Source: Microvelia longipes | Lineage: Eukaryota; Arthropoda; Insecta; Hemiptera; Veliidae | Assembly (NCBI GenBank): GCA_018340805.1 | Contig: JACMZG010001913.1 | Coordinates: 40,220,557-40,284,556, forward strand | Length of the DNA: 64,000 bases | Direction: 5' to 3' | In this document: positions 20,926-31,860 of the stretch, one piece after another | How positions within the stretch are numbered: the stretch's first letter is position 1 | Layout of the letters: every line of letters starts with the position of its first letter | Position numbers and translations under genes: made by a program | The notes under the pieces: generated by a model | Databases searched by the model: none | What the model was told of the DNA's origin: nothing | Seen by the model: only the letters and a program-made list of their open reading frames with translations

Positions 20926-23060
20926 TTGACAGACACATTCGTGAAACAGCGCTGATTACCAAGCCGCTGCACAAAATATCAGTTTGCATATCAACTGGCA
21001 AATCTTGCGAAAGCGCATTACATCTTGTTGTTAATAAGATTGAAGCTGCTTTTGAAAGCAAAGGATGTGTTGTTGGCGCCTTTCTCGATATTGAAGGAGC
21101 ATTTGATAACACATCTTTCCAAACTATACTCTCCTCTCTGAGAGAGCGTGGTGTTGAAGAATCTGTCTGTAGATGGATAGCCACTATGCTTCTCAGTAAA
21201 ATGTTATAGCTTCTGTGGCTGGAGAGACGGCTGAAGCCCGAGTCACCAGGGATGCCCGCAGGGTGGAGTCTTGTCTCCTCTACTGTGGAGCCTTGTGGTG
21301 GACGGCATACTCTGCTGTCTTAACAGTAAAGGCTTCTTTGCTATAGGGTACGCTGATGACATAGTCATCCTTATTCCTGGCAAATTCATTAATACAGCCC
21401 TAGAAGTAATTCAAACACCGATAAGGCTGATTGAGAACTGGTGCAAACAGGTAAAACTTTCAATCAATCCTGCCAAAACTGCACTTGTAATTTTCACCAA
21501 ACAAACAAAACCTCACTCTGTGAGGCCCCCTATACTGTTTGGTGAACAACTACAGCTATCTGACAGGTCAAATATCTCGGAGTAATCCTTGACAAGAGGC
21601 TAAGTTGGAATCAACAGCTGGATAAAATAATTAATAAAGCCAAACTGACTTTAATGACAGTCCGTAGAGCTGTAGGTAAAATCTGGGGACTTAAACCTCA
21701 AGTATTGCGATGGCTTTACTTAATGGTGGTCAGACCTATTATTACCTATTATGCCCTTGTTTGGTGGCCTAAAGTCAATCAAACCACCGCAATTATCAAA
21801 CTGAACTCAGTTCAGCGCTTAGCCTGTCTATCCATTACAGGGTCCATGAACTCAGCACCAACTACTGCTCTAGAAATCATGCTGAGCCTTCCGCCCCTTG
21901 ATCTTATTATAAAGAGTGAGGCTAGGTTGGCGGCTTACAGACTGCAGAACAGTGGGAACTGGAAGATCCCTACCATTAGAGGTCACTCCAAAATAGTGAA
22001 TGTAATTCAGAGTCCCATACTATCTATGAACTCTGATTACATGACCACCCTCTACTCCTATGAAAAACCCTTCACACTCAGTTGTGATAGTTTCAATGGG
22101 GAACCACCTCAATCCTCTGGTGACACTGTATGGTATACAGATGGATCTAAGATGGACTGTGGCTCTGGGAGTGGCATATATGAGGCTCATGCAAATATCA
22201 AAACCTCATTTCCTTTAGGAAAGTATGCCACAGTGTTTCAGGCAGAAATATTTGCTATTAATGCCTGTCTAATAGAAAATATTAAAAAGAATCCTAATGA
22301 GACTTCTATAAATATTTTTACTGACAGCCAAGCTGCCATTAAAGCTCTTGGTTCATACAAAGTCAACTCCAAGCTTGTCTGGGAGTGCTTGCAAAACCTT
22401 CTGACCTTGTCACTCAACAACGATGTAGCAATCAGATGGGTGCCTGGCCATAAGGGAATTGAAGGTAATGAGCAAGCAGACATCCTTGCAAAAAAGGGGT
22501 CTGAGACCACTCCTGTGGGCCCTGAACCCATAGTAGCCATACCGAAAGCTATAGCTAAAGGTGTAATTAAAGATTGGCTCTTAACCAATCACCTGCACCA
22601 CTGGAACAAATCCTCAGGCATGAGGCACAGTAAACTTATGTTAAAAGGACCCAGTCCCAAAGTAACTGAGGACCTCCTGAGTCTCAGCAGAAGGGACCTT
22701 AGAACAGTAACTGGACTACTGACTGGTCACTGTCACCTCCGAAAACATCTCCATACCATTGGTATCTTTAAAAATAACCCAGTGTGTAGGCTTTGTGAAT
22801 CGGAAACTGAAACTGCATCTCACATACTTCTGAGATGTGAAGCCCTAGCCTTTCAAAGGTTCACCAACTTTGGTAGCAGCATTCTCACTAAGTTTGACTC
22901 TACCAATGAATCACTGGTCAAAAAGATCCTAGACCTAGTCCGGGAAAAAGGATTATTCTGACCTGGACCAATTGAGGGGATTGTACAATAGACTTCCAGT
23001 CGCAGTGCAAATGGGGTCTATCCTCGACTCCAACCCCAATCTTTAATAATAATAATAAAA
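20926..23060 (+). pseudogene. 5'-truncated non-LTR retrotransposon with RNase H (I/LOA-like)
   Basis: The RT region starts at STGKSCESALHLVVNKIEAA and continues GAFLDIEGAFDNTSF, then (frameshifted) GCPQGGVLSPLLW and GYADDIVIL near 21,345. At least three frameshifts break it: near 21,205 (a stop follows), near 21,250 and near 21,568. The remainder is the intact frame annotated separately. The 3' end is (TAA)n at 23,044-23,058, as in I-type LINEs. No endonuclease or ORF1 remains. The intact RT catalytic YADD shows decay is recent. Clade is inferred from RNase H presence plus the TAA tail. Confidence 0.9.
21654..22961 (+). CDS. LINE polyprotein C-terminal part: RT thumb, RNase H, CCHC
   Basis: A 435-codon open stretch of the LINE. 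Residues 1-60 are the region after the RT palm (MTVRRAVGKIWGLKP, then VVRPIITYYALVWWPK). RNase H covers about 158-282 with all catalytic acids: D163 in YTDGSK, E198 in FQAEIFAINA, D224 in FTDSQAA, D276 in GNEQADILAKKG, plus H266 in VPGHKG. A C-x2-C-x8-H-x4-C knuckle is at C378, C381, H390, C395. The Met used here is internal to the polyprotein, not a real start. An antisense frame at 22,238-22,588 is a shadow. It is not expected to make a working element, since upstream RT is frameshifted. Confidence 0.9.
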   Translation: MTVRRAVGKIWGLKPQVLRWLYLMVVRPIITYYALVWWPKVNQTTAIIKLNSVQRLACLSITGSMNSAPTTALEIMLSLPPLDLIIKSEARLAAYRLQNSGNWKIPTIRGHSKIVNVIQSPILSMNSDYMTTLYSYEKPFTLSCDSFNGEPPQSSGDTVWYTDGSKMDCGSGSGIYEAHANIKTSFPLGKYATVFQAEIFAINACLIENIKKNPNETSINIFTDSQAAIKALGSYKVNSKLVWECLQNLLTLSLNNDVAIRWVPGHKGIEGNEQADILAKKGSETTPVGPEPIVAIPKAIAKGVIKDWLLTNHLHHWNKSSGMRHSKLMLKGPSPKVTEDLLSLSRRDLRTVTGLLTGHCHLRKHLHTIGIFKNNPVCRLCESETETASHILLRCEALAFQRFTNFGSSILTKFDSTNESLVKKILDLVREKGLF

Positions 23061-23123
23061 TATATATTTTCAAGGAGGTCGTGATTCGTGATCCCCAAAA
23101 GGTTAAGTCACGCTGTCCTAGTC

Positions 23124-24320
23124 TATTGATATTCCTAATGAAAGATACTAATTTATAAACGAAGTGAAGGAGCTTCAACCGATCAGGTATTTCCAGACAA
23201 CTTGTTAAACAACCTACTGGGGCTCTTTCTATATTTGTGATATTCAAAATAAAAATAAATTTGTTCCGATATATGATCGAAACTTGATTTCTACGATAAA
23301 TTATAGTACAACTTAATATTGCTTTAATATTCCTAATTTTATCCAGTCATTACAAGAATAAATAATTAAACATTTAATTTAAAAAAAGTTAATAATACTT
23401 TATTATTAACACTAACTGTCTCTGATAGTGAGCTTAAATCGACATCTAGTAAATTTCTTTTAAGAATTTTTTTATTATAAAAGGACTTACATGTCGATAC
23501 TCTTGGTTCACCTCTACAGTACTGATGACGGCCTCTCGCTAGTTTGACATCTGAACTTATGAAGCGTATGATTATCAGAAAATAAACGATTGCCATGGAT
23601 TTTCTTAAAATAAACAAAGATTGCTGAACGTTTTATTGTTTTGTTCTAATACGATTGATTCCATTTATAGTCATCCTGTAACATTCATAAATGTTTTATT
23701 AAATGTTATATTAAATAACATAATAAACATGTTAAATCTTTGTATTAAAAACATGTTAAATGTTATATTAAATAACATAATAAACATGTTAAATCTTTGT
23801 ATTAAAAACATGTTAAATGTTATATTAAATAACACGTTAAATGTTATATTAAATAATGATTATGTTGAAGATAAATTTCTTCAAGCTAATCGTTATCATG
23901 TTTACCTATTGACATATGTAGCTGTAAGCTTACTCCTAACAATAATTCAACATTATAAATCTACTATTGTTATTTTGTTATACTTTTATAATTGCTTAAG
24001 AGTACAAATACAACAAAAGAAACAACTAAAATCAATATTTTTGTTTGAAGATTAGTGAGAGTAAGTTTCGGAGAAATATCAAAAATTGAAATTGCCAAGT
24101 TAACAAAAAAAAATTTCAAATATAATATTGTCAGAATTCATATTATTTAAATTCTATAATACTTTCATTTTATCATGGACATATTGTAAAATTGTATTGT
24201 ATTATCTGGGACACAATAATTAAAACCCACGTAAGAATGAATCTTATTCACTAAACAAATAGGGGGCGGGGGTACCTTACAATCATTCCAAGCCAAATCG
24301 AATTTCCTTCTCTCATCTTC
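23124..24320. other. AT-rich stretch with a small tandem repeat
   Basis: Apart from the 57-bp tandem repeat annotated at 23,690-23,855, nothing is recognised. Short frames around 23,366 and 23,621 follow the repeat and show no domain. Confidence 0.4.
23690..23855. repeat. Tandem repeat, unit about 57 bp
   Basis: Units contain ATGTTATATTAAATAACATA and AACATGTTAAATCTTTGTAT; two full units and a partial third with ACACG in place of ACATA. ATGTTATATTAAATAACAT is itself palindromic. Confidence 0.8.
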
Positions 24321-24324
24321 ACTA

Positions 24325-24475
24325 CTTCGTACTCGCTTCGCTCGTCCTCATTAATTAATGAGGATTTAATTAATTTTTAATTAAATTTATACCGCCAATA
24401 CGTCGGATTTGACTTGCTCTTTCTCACACAGCAAATACATTTGCTCGATGCTACTTAACTATTATGGCCCAAAAG
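24325..24475 (-). repeat. R5S repeat fragments
   Basis: Minus-strand pieces: CTCGCTTCGCTCGTCCTCA at 24,332 (tail module) and GCTCGATGCTACTTAACTAT at 24,443 (complement of the 5S-like AAGTAGCATCGAGC). The intervening 5S-like half has been lost or replaced by AT-rich sequence. Confidence 0.5.
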
Positions 24476-24504
24476 ACCCGAAAGAAATATTCCACATTAA
24501 ATAT

Positions 24505-24690
24505 TATGATAGAATATTCTAGTCTATTGATATTCCTTTTTATTAACAAAGACAGTTCCAAGTCTATTTTTTTTATTGACAAAGGAATATCTTAGTCTGT
24601 TGATAATTCTTTGAATTCACAAAGGAATATTAGTAAAGTAAGATATTCCTTTTTACTGACAAAGGAATATCGAATGACTAGGTTAATTTA
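24505..24690. repeat. Palindromic repeat cluster, second copy
   Basis: Same GGAATATCTTAGTC and AAGATATTCC words and TTCTTTGAATTCACAAAGG spacer as at 20,430-20,685, ending GGAATATCGAATGACTAGG. Two such clusters flank the hAT/LINE composite at some distance. Confidence 0.7.
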
Positions 24691-24699
24691 ATTGATATA

Positions 24700-24965
24700 T
24701 CTATTTATTACATAAAAAAATATTCCTGTACCAAGTTTTAACTTAATTGGATTATTATATGATTTTTTACAAATTTGTAAACTCTTTTACAAGACATGAT
24801 AAAAATTGAACTATGACTGATAATAAAATGAAACTTGGCACATTTGTTAGTCTTATATATTACTGTACATGCGTGCCAAGTCCCAAACCAATCGAAACAT
24901 TTCTCCGCGTTTTATGAGTTTTCGAAATTTTGTAATTAAGTAAGTAGTTAAATTTTAAGTAAGTA
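24700..24965 (+). repeat. Dispersed module T fragment, plus orientation
   Basis: CCAAGTTTTAACTTAATTGG, GAAACTTGGCACA and CGCGTTTTATGAGTTTTCG match, by layout, modules at 34,880-35,290 and 59,570-59,990, and in reverse 2,640-3,084. No coding sequence. Confidence 0.45.
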
Positions 24966-25054
24966 ATGAGTTAAAGTCATTATTGTAGGTTAATGAAGTC
25001 ATATAAGTTAATTAAAGGTTAATGAGGTAATAATTATTTTTCGGATAAATAAAT

Positions 25055-25265
25055 AAATGCCCGTTTTAGGGTCTTTCAGCCCATTAGGGTATTCACCCTG
25101 CGGGAACCACCTCAGGTGGGTAGCATCTACTACACTCTAAGAATTAATTACCTTCTGTCTTATATATTTGCAATATATAAAGTATAGAAGCAAAAAATTA
25201 ATAGCAAGCCTATATCGTGATCGCTCGTGCTGCCGTATCTTCAAACCCCGGTAATGGCCAGTCTT
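25055..25265 (-). repeat. tRNA-derived SINE-like repeat, diverged copy
   Basis: The plus strand shows GCCCGTTTTAGGGTCTTTC and CACCCTGCGGGAACCACCTC, then GGTGGGTAGCATCTACTAC. The same core is at 46,945-47,040. At the far end CTTCAAACCCCGG is a decayed B box read on the minus strand. The tRNA head is less intact than in the 46.9-kb copy. Confidence 0.55.
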
Positions 25266-25269
25266 TGAA

Positions 25270-25963
<694 letters not shown>

Positions 25964-26139
25964 AACTCTAGGACCATGTTTTCCTGTTTTTTTTAGAGGT
26001 TTAATGTTGGTGCATATATAGCTGCGTGCTTCTATGTATCCTTGCTTATATTATATGCTTTGTGATTATCAAAATAAGGGATTTTCTCAGGTCACTGTGG
26101 TGTATTTTTACTCCTACTAGCATAATAAAATTTCCACTT

Positions 26140-26830
26140 TTTTGCAAATTGTCGGGATTTTTTGAGGGCCATAAGAGCCTTATATTAAAGGAATAGATAA
26201 CAAATGGTTTAGTGAAGTCAAGTTATTAAGTGAAGAATAATTAATGTTCGCTTTGTTACCTAGTTTGGGAACAATAGGGTAATATATGCCAAAACACCAT
26301 ACGAAAATTAATTTTGCTCAATTTTCGCTTATTTTGAGGATTCTTTATAAGAGCCTCATTTAAAAGGACTATGTAATGAAATTGGTATTTAATTGTTTCG
26401 CGGAATCTCGCATTATGCGGTCAATCTTTGCTCTGTTTTCCTCGTTTGTTTTCCTACAGAAGAGTAAAATGTGTAAAAACATCCTAAACATTGACTTTTT
26501 CGCTTATTTTCTACTGTTTCCAAATGGCATATCTAAAAGGACTATGTGTAATGCTATTGATACCGAATTTTTCAGAACGATCTTGTCTTTAAGCAAAACA
26601 CAGTTAATACACGCTTCGTTACCTAGTTGCAAAAAAATGTGGCGAAAACATAAAATGTTCTTAAATGATATTTTTCGCTCTATTTTGCACTTTTTTGCAA
26701 CTTAAACCTCTTTTAGAGGCCCAACCAATAAAAAAAAAGTTTCTATTTGGTACACCGGTCTCAAAGATCACAAGAATACAAAAAAATGTGGTCCTGGTAT
26801 GAACGAGCTCTTTTTTAGTTACATTGATAA
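26140..26830. repeat. Diverged tandem repeat, unit about 173 bp
   Basis: The word AAAAGGACTATGTAATG (26,362) recurs as AAAAGGACTATGTGTAATG (26,533), with a weaker match near 26,186 and a fourth near 26,705. Each is preceded by CGCTTATTTTG-type text and followed by ATTGGTA/ATTGATA. The 109-codon frame at 26,376-26,705 runs through these units and is not considered a gene. Confidence 0.55.
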
Positions 26831-27680
26831 AAACCAAACAGCTTAAGTGGTGTTAAGGAAATTCGTGACACAAATATCTGATCAAACAACTGATCAATTG
26901 ATTTACATAAGTAAAGACATGAACATTTCTCTTCACTCAAACGCCTTAGCACTTTGGTTGAAAATACCTTAACTTTTTAAAACTTAGCTGCTGCAAATAA
27001 TTGTTCACAAGTAATCAATCTTTTTAGTAACAAACAACGCAATTCGTCGATGGTAAGGTAAATTTGATATCACTTGTGATTTATCCGGAATGACTTGTGA
27101 TGAACGTTATATCTTATAATTTTATTACTTGTGAATTATTTAGACTTACATTTGTAATTTTGGCATCTGAATTGGCAAATAAATTGCCTTCGAGAAGCTT
27201 GAGCGTATTCCAACAAGTTATAAATAAGTCGTAAACCCAATTTTATTTTTGTTAGGGTTAAAAGTTTCCTCATTTTTCTACGAAAAATAATTAAAGAAAA
27301 AATAGAACAATTTAAAGAGGAAACATTTATCCTTTGATGATTTAAAAAAGTTAAAAAAGAAATTATCTAACAATTACAATTAAAGCAATAAAATAAAATT
27401 CTCTAAAGAAACGAAAGAAATAAAAAGCAGAATAAATAAAAATGAAATAATTAAAAAAATATAATATGAAGTTACTTAATTAAATAAATAATTAAACTCT
27501 TTATAACAATTTTTAAATGGAATTTTCAGAATATTATTTTGTTATATAATTTTTATAACAATTTAAGTCATAAAAATGAATATTTTTTTTGATAATAAAA
27601 ATAATAATGAGCTGTAATAGTACGAATAAAATATATTATTCTTGAATTGAATGCAAATTCTTATTTTTATTAGTAATGTA
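26831..27680. other. AT-rich stretch without recognised gene
   Basis: Repeated ACTTGTGAT/CACTTGTGATTTAT words at 27,070-27,140 are the only pattern; the rest is A/T-rich. Confidence 0.35.
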
Positions 27681-27688
27681 AACGAATA

Positions 27689-27811
27689 CTTGTAGATGGG
27701 GGGGGGGTTGCGAAAGGTATTAACGGCTGGCAAACAGTTGATACTGCTTCTGTTGAGAGCATGAAGCAAGCTCAAGATGACTTATTGCCTCTCTTTGCCT
27801 TCTTATCCTAA
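27689..27811 (+). pseudogene. Possible orphan coding fragment
   Basis: After a run of 10 G, a frame reads GINGWQTVDTASVESMKQAQ then DDLLPLFAFLS and TAA (27,809-27,811). Amino-acid and codon composition look protein-like against an AT-rich background. There is no pyrimidine-rich acceptor upstream, no upstream frame, and I do not recognise the protein. It could be a pseudogene scrap or chance. Confidence 0.2.
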
Positions 27812-28500
27812 CTATAAAATCATAGGCCGAGTGCCGAACTTAAAAAATAATAGATCAAATCACACTGTTTTAGTCAATTTTTTGTCATTTACCTCAAATG
27901 ATGAAGGCACACATGGATTATAGGTTTTGGGACTTAACTAAAACAACTTCTGACTTGATTTTAATTTTTTTTTCATAGCAGCAAACTAAACTGTTCAAAC
28001 TTTCAACGGACGGATAAATATTTTTTAAAGGAAAGAGTCTCCAGGTTAAGAGGCTGGAACTAATGGTAAGAGACAACCAATTATGGTAATCTAAGAAGAT
28101 CTTATCATAATGGAACCAAAAGGGTTTACTCATAAATAGTTTCAACTTAATCTAAATAGATGTTGGACTTGATGTTCTAACTCCCATCTTTTTATGCTTG
28201 CAACCCTAATATGACCATTACGAGCTGATTTAATAAATACATCAATTATTATACTTAACAGTCATTTACCTACTCCTTCTCATACAAGAATTTAAGTGGT
28301 TAAGCAATGTTTTGCAATACAGTCAAAGAGACTTAAACTACCTGAGGGTTGAGTTGGGTAGTATTGCACTCTGATAAGGGATCTAGTTGCATTTCCATTA
28401 GGTACTAACATTTCCATCAGATATTATAAGAGTGCTTACTTTTACTCTTAAGAGAGAGAAAAGCGACTTCCCACCCCTCCACAAACCCTGTTGGAGTGCT
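27812..28500. other. Stretch without recognised gene
   Basis: Nothing supported. The 75-codon minus frame at 27,918-28,145 has no domain. Confidence 0.3.
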
Positions 28501-28513
28501 AAAACATTTTCAG

Positions 28514-29137
28514 TGACGTCATATTAAATAACTTAAAAACCAAGTTGATTCCAGAATATGATATTAATTAAACCTTTATTAATTTTACTAAACTTAAGAC
28601 AAAACAGTCGAAAAATTGTGTAAAATGAATGTGAAATCACATCCAACCAAAAAGTCAAAACATGACGTCACCATTGTACGGTTGTGGTACCAGGCCATGA
28701 TAAGGCCATATATCCTCCCTCTAGAGGTAAAGTCTCTTTGTATACCGTCTCTTGCAGCAAAGTCTCTTTGTATACCGTCTCTTGCAGCAAAGTCTCTTTG
28801 CTAATGATTGTCACGTCCAAGCGTAAATATTTGCACCTAGTATTCCTATATCCCGTACAACAGTAATTGTACTTCACTTCTTCCAGTATAACTATCGCAC
28901 TAAATATATTTAATCCTTACATGAATAATACAAAGATAATCTCATTTATACAATGAAATTAAATACTTTAATAAGGATTTATTATAGTGATGTAAAAAAG
29001 AGGGGTCGATGTAAACAAACCAAACGCATTCGGAGGTTATAACCTGACGTTTTTATGAATGATGTGTGACGTCATTGCAGGAATCGGTACAGGCGGTCAA
29101 CATTCAAAATTCATTATTTATTCCTGTAATGACGTCA
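28514..29137. promoter_or_regulatory. Cluster of four CRE-type octamers
   Basis: The palindrome TGACGTCA occurs at 28,514, 28,663, 29,067 and 29,130. It is the consensus CREB/ATF site. The last two sit in a weak inverted repeat (GTGACGTCATTGCAGGA against TCCTGTAATGACGTCA). Whether this is a regulatory element or part of a decayed foldback cannot be decided here; no adjacent promoter was identified. Confidence 0.35.
28722..28803. repeat. Tandem repeat, 30-bp unit, nearly three copies
   Basis: AAAGTCTCTTTGTATACCGT followed by CTCTTGCAGC is repeated twice in full, and a third copy begins AAAGTCTCTTTG. Overlapping short frames on both strands are artefacts of this repeat. Confidence 0.85.
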
Positions 29138-29139
29138 AT

Positions 29140-29695
29140 TCCGGACTATAACCTAACATGTTAAAAAAAGTTGATTTCATTCATAAAAACCCTCCAATTG
29201 AACCACCTTATAAATTCTATCAGGTTGCGGACAAAGAATAGTTCTTACAATTTTTTAACGAACACTAACGGTATGATGATGAGTTATTAATGATTAGATG
29301 ATGGTTACAAGACTTGGCTATCCTGCATGACTCTCTCAACTCTCTCCGTACATCGTGGCGATAACGAGTGATCCCTGAAATAAAAAACAGTCAGAATTAA
29401 ACTAGGATTAATCAAAAAATTGAATTCCTCTAGCGCTTGAAAAATAGGGAATAATTTATACGGATGATAATCAAAGATTAGTCCACTTTACATAATACTT
29501 AGAGTAGAGAAAATAAAATAAATTTACTATAAATAATAGTAAAAGATTAATCTACGTAATAATCTAAATTTAAATACGTTAGTATTAATAAATAAGGATG
29601 ATAAAAATATTGTCTAATTATAGCACAAGAGAAATCGAAAATACGTTATCAGTATAGATAGACTAATCAAAGATTAATCTACAGTATAACACGTT
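29140..29695. other. Stretch without recognised gene
   Basis: AAAGATTAATCTAC words recur (29,473, 29,545, 29,668), suggesting a minor dispersed motif. No gene. Confidence 0.3.
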
Positions 29696-29697
29696 AT

Positions 29698-29876
29698 TAT
29701 AGTATGACACACGGTTAAAGTCAGTTGAGAGCATGGAAAATAGTGTTGAGGAACTAATGAGGTTGGACAGATATGAAATCGTGGGCGGGGTTTAACGTCT
29801 AGGACTAACCTCATTGGGTCCTTCTCGCATTATTTTCCCACCCTGTCAACTGACTTTAACCGTGTGTGATACTTTA
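29698..29876. mobile_element. TAM MITE copy 1
   Basis: About 180 bp, semi-palindromic: TATAGTATGACACACGGTTA then AAGTCAGTTGA at the left, TGTCAACTGACTTTAACCG then TGTGTGATACT at the right. The centre holds GGGCGGGGTTTAACGTCTAG and ACTAACCTCATTGG. TA at the left outer boundary fits Tc1/mariner. Three TAM copies lie within 1.5 kb. Confidence 0.75.
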
Positions 29877-29904
29877 AGATATTTACTTATTTAATAAGTA
29901 AATA

Positions 29905-30027
29905 GCCAATGAGGTTAGTCCTGGATGTTAAACCACGCCCTCAATTTCAAATCAGGCCAATCTTATTGGTTCCTTAACTTTATTTTCCCGTGCTGTCAAT
30001 TAATTTTAACAGTGTGCCATACTATAA
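29905..30027. mobile_element. TAM MITE copy 2, partial
   Basis: CCAATGAGGTTAGTCCTGG through TTTTAACAGTGTGCCATAC and TATA. It lacks the first terminal repeat and starts about 30 bp after copy 1. Confidence 0.7.
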
Positions 30028-30087
30028 TAAATAGTACAATACAATAGAATAGACAAATAAATTAAGTAAATGAAAGCCAAAACAAAT

Positions 30088-30933
30088 TAAAGTGATATAA
30101 AATGAGGGATCGGGGGTAGAAACAGTGTTCCGTGACTGTTTAATTGAATCTAAACATCTGGTTCCGACTCCCCTTTCTTCCTTTTTCCTAATAGGTGCGA
30201 TAGACCAGATTTTTATCAAGGGACTCTAGTTTATGTACTACGCCACAAAGCAGCGCCACTAGTGCCTATTGGCTGCTTTTTTATTTTTAGGCACTAGTGG
30301 CATTGCCAGGCAGCGTTAGACTAGACTCCCCTTGACCAACACGTGTTTTTAGTTTATATCTTTTACATGCTTTTTGTACTAAGCGCTGTATAAACCAAAT
30401 AAAAGAAAGCAGCTTGAGCCGGTTGTTTTAGCTGGTGAATACTAGCACATTCAAAAAAACTAAATCAGAAACATGTCAGAATTTACTCAGGACCATAGAG
30501 TTTTATAACTAGAGGGGGCTTATCTATACAATATTTCAATAAATTTTTGCTTAAAACATATTTTTTGGGGCTCTCAAGAGCTCTCTGTAAGCTCATAGTA
30601 ACCTATTTAAAGTATGCTAAGGTGTTAATACATCAATGGTTGTCAGCCATGTGTTTTGTTCTGTATTATAAACGTTATTTTTTATTTGATTACGTCTATT
30701 TTTAATTAAATAAGCCATAAATTAAGAGTTAAAACATCAGAACAGTAACCTGACTACCTTCGATTATTAATATAATTATTAATAATTGAAGATAGTCAGG
30801 TTACTCTTCCGTTATTTCAACATTTAATCGATAGAGCATCTCCAGTAATAATACCTCTGTGATCAGGTTCATGTTGAGGGAGGGAGTCGGAACACTGTCT
30901 CTACCACCGACTCCTCATTTTCTCATCATTTTA
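30088..30933. mobile_element. HAT-M element copy 3, interrupted by MITE-1
   Basis: Left end TAAAGTGATATAAAATGAGG, then AACAGTGTTCCG. The right end, reversed, is TAAAATGATGAGAAAATGAG, then GACAGTGTTCCG. MITE-1 copy f (30,493-30,861) sits within it near the right TIR. The flanks AAACAAAT and AATTAAAC match at 5 of 8 positions, so the TSD is eroded. The interior has an inverted repeat around CACTAGTG at 30,258 and 30,293. Confidence 0.65.
30493..30861. mobile_element. MITE-1 copy f, diverged
   Basis: Left CATAGAGTTTTATAACTAGAG, right CTCCAGTAATAATACCTCTGTG, minus orientation relative to copy a. The CTGACTACCTTCGATTATTA word is duplicated as an inverted pair near 30,750-30,805. The flanks share only TCAGG. 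This is an older copy. Confidence 0.65.
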
Positions 30934-30958
30934 AATTAAACGTATTCTTTAAAGATAC

Positions 30959-31129
30959 TATAGTATGACGTACTGTTAAAATCAGTTGACAGCGTGGTAA
31001 AATAGTGTTGAGGAACAAATTAGGTTGGCCTGATATGAAATTGTGGGTGTGGTTTAACATCTAAGACTAACCTCATTTGCTCCCTTAAATTATTTTCCCA
31101 CACTGTCAACTAATTTTAACCTATATACA
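30959..31129. mobile_element. TAM MITE copy 3
   Basis: TATAGTATGACGTACTGTTA at the left, CACACTGTCAACTAATTTTA at the right, with GGTTTAACATCTAAGACTAA in the middle. It begins 25 bp right of HAT-M copy 3. Confidence 0.72.
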
Positions 31130-31379
31130 AAGGTTGTTTAGATTACTTTATTGTTCAATCTAAACAATATTTTGCTTGTTATTTCCAAGCATACTTATAT
31201 ATTACATCTAAAATAAAAAATAAAAAATGGAAGAAAACTTGTAAAAAAAAATAGAGATTGGTATTTTATTTGGATTTTAATCGAAATTTAGTTATGTTTT
31301 AAGAGAAGATAGAGATCGGTGATAAGTTATTAGACAAGAAAAAGTTTTAAACCAAAGAAAATGGTTAAAAACCAATACT

Positions 31380-31860
31380 TTCTCATAGGAAAAGTATTGT
31401 GTTTGCAAAAAAATCAGGTGACATCTAGTGACCGGAAGACACCGAAATTATCCGTTTCAGGTGTTTTTAAGGCTCTCATAGTGGTTTTCACAAAGTTGTC
31501 TGTCTGTATGTGTGTTGTGTGTGTTTGATATCATCGTAGCTCCCAGTGTATTTATGCTAGAGAGTTGACACTTAGTACAAAATCAGGGTTCATTACTGTG
31601 CTGTTTTGGAAAATAATTTTTTATAATGTCATTAACCCGCAATAATCACTCAGAATAAATAACAAAAAATCAAAAAATACTGAAAAATGATGCGATAAGA
31701 TTGACATTTAGCACGCATATAGTTGTACAAGAATAACATATGTGCTTAGTTTTATCTCATTATCAGCATTATTTCAATTAGTATCAAATGACTTAAGTAT
31801 GTTTTTAAAAAACTTGTAAAATATTGAGTTGACAAAATTGAGTTGAAAATATGAGTTGAC
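31380..31860 (-). repeat. Dispersed module T, joined to R5S
   Basis: Same order of landmarks as 2,640-3,084: AAGTTGTCTGTCTGTATGTG, GCTAGAGAGTTGACACTTAG, TTTTATCTCATTATCAGC. The motif TTGACA(C/T)TTAG(T/C)AC recurs three times at about 145-bp spacing (31,573, 31,709, 31,857), hinting at an internal repeat. Confidence 0.55.

Larger units (their letters stand above)
20694..23115. mobile_element. hAT-type element remnant split by a LINE
   Basis: Left end CAGTGATTCTTAGCC and, on the opposite strand at the right border, CAGCGTGACTTAACC are imperfect TIRs typical of hAT elements. A perfect 8-bp TSD, TCCTAGTC, is at 20,686-20,693 and 23,116-23,123. Most of the 2.4 kb is the LINE insertion at about 20,926-23,060; only about 290 bp of hAT DNA remains, with no transposase. 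The left interior ends in an (AT)n tract, where the LINE is truncated. Confidence 0.78.

Noticed and set aside
20768..21184. 138-codon minus frame
   Set aside because: It is antisense to the LINE reverse-transcriptase region and the adjoining microsatellite.
26376..26705. 109-codon frame
   Set aside because: It runs through diverged 173-bp tandem units and has no recognisable domain.
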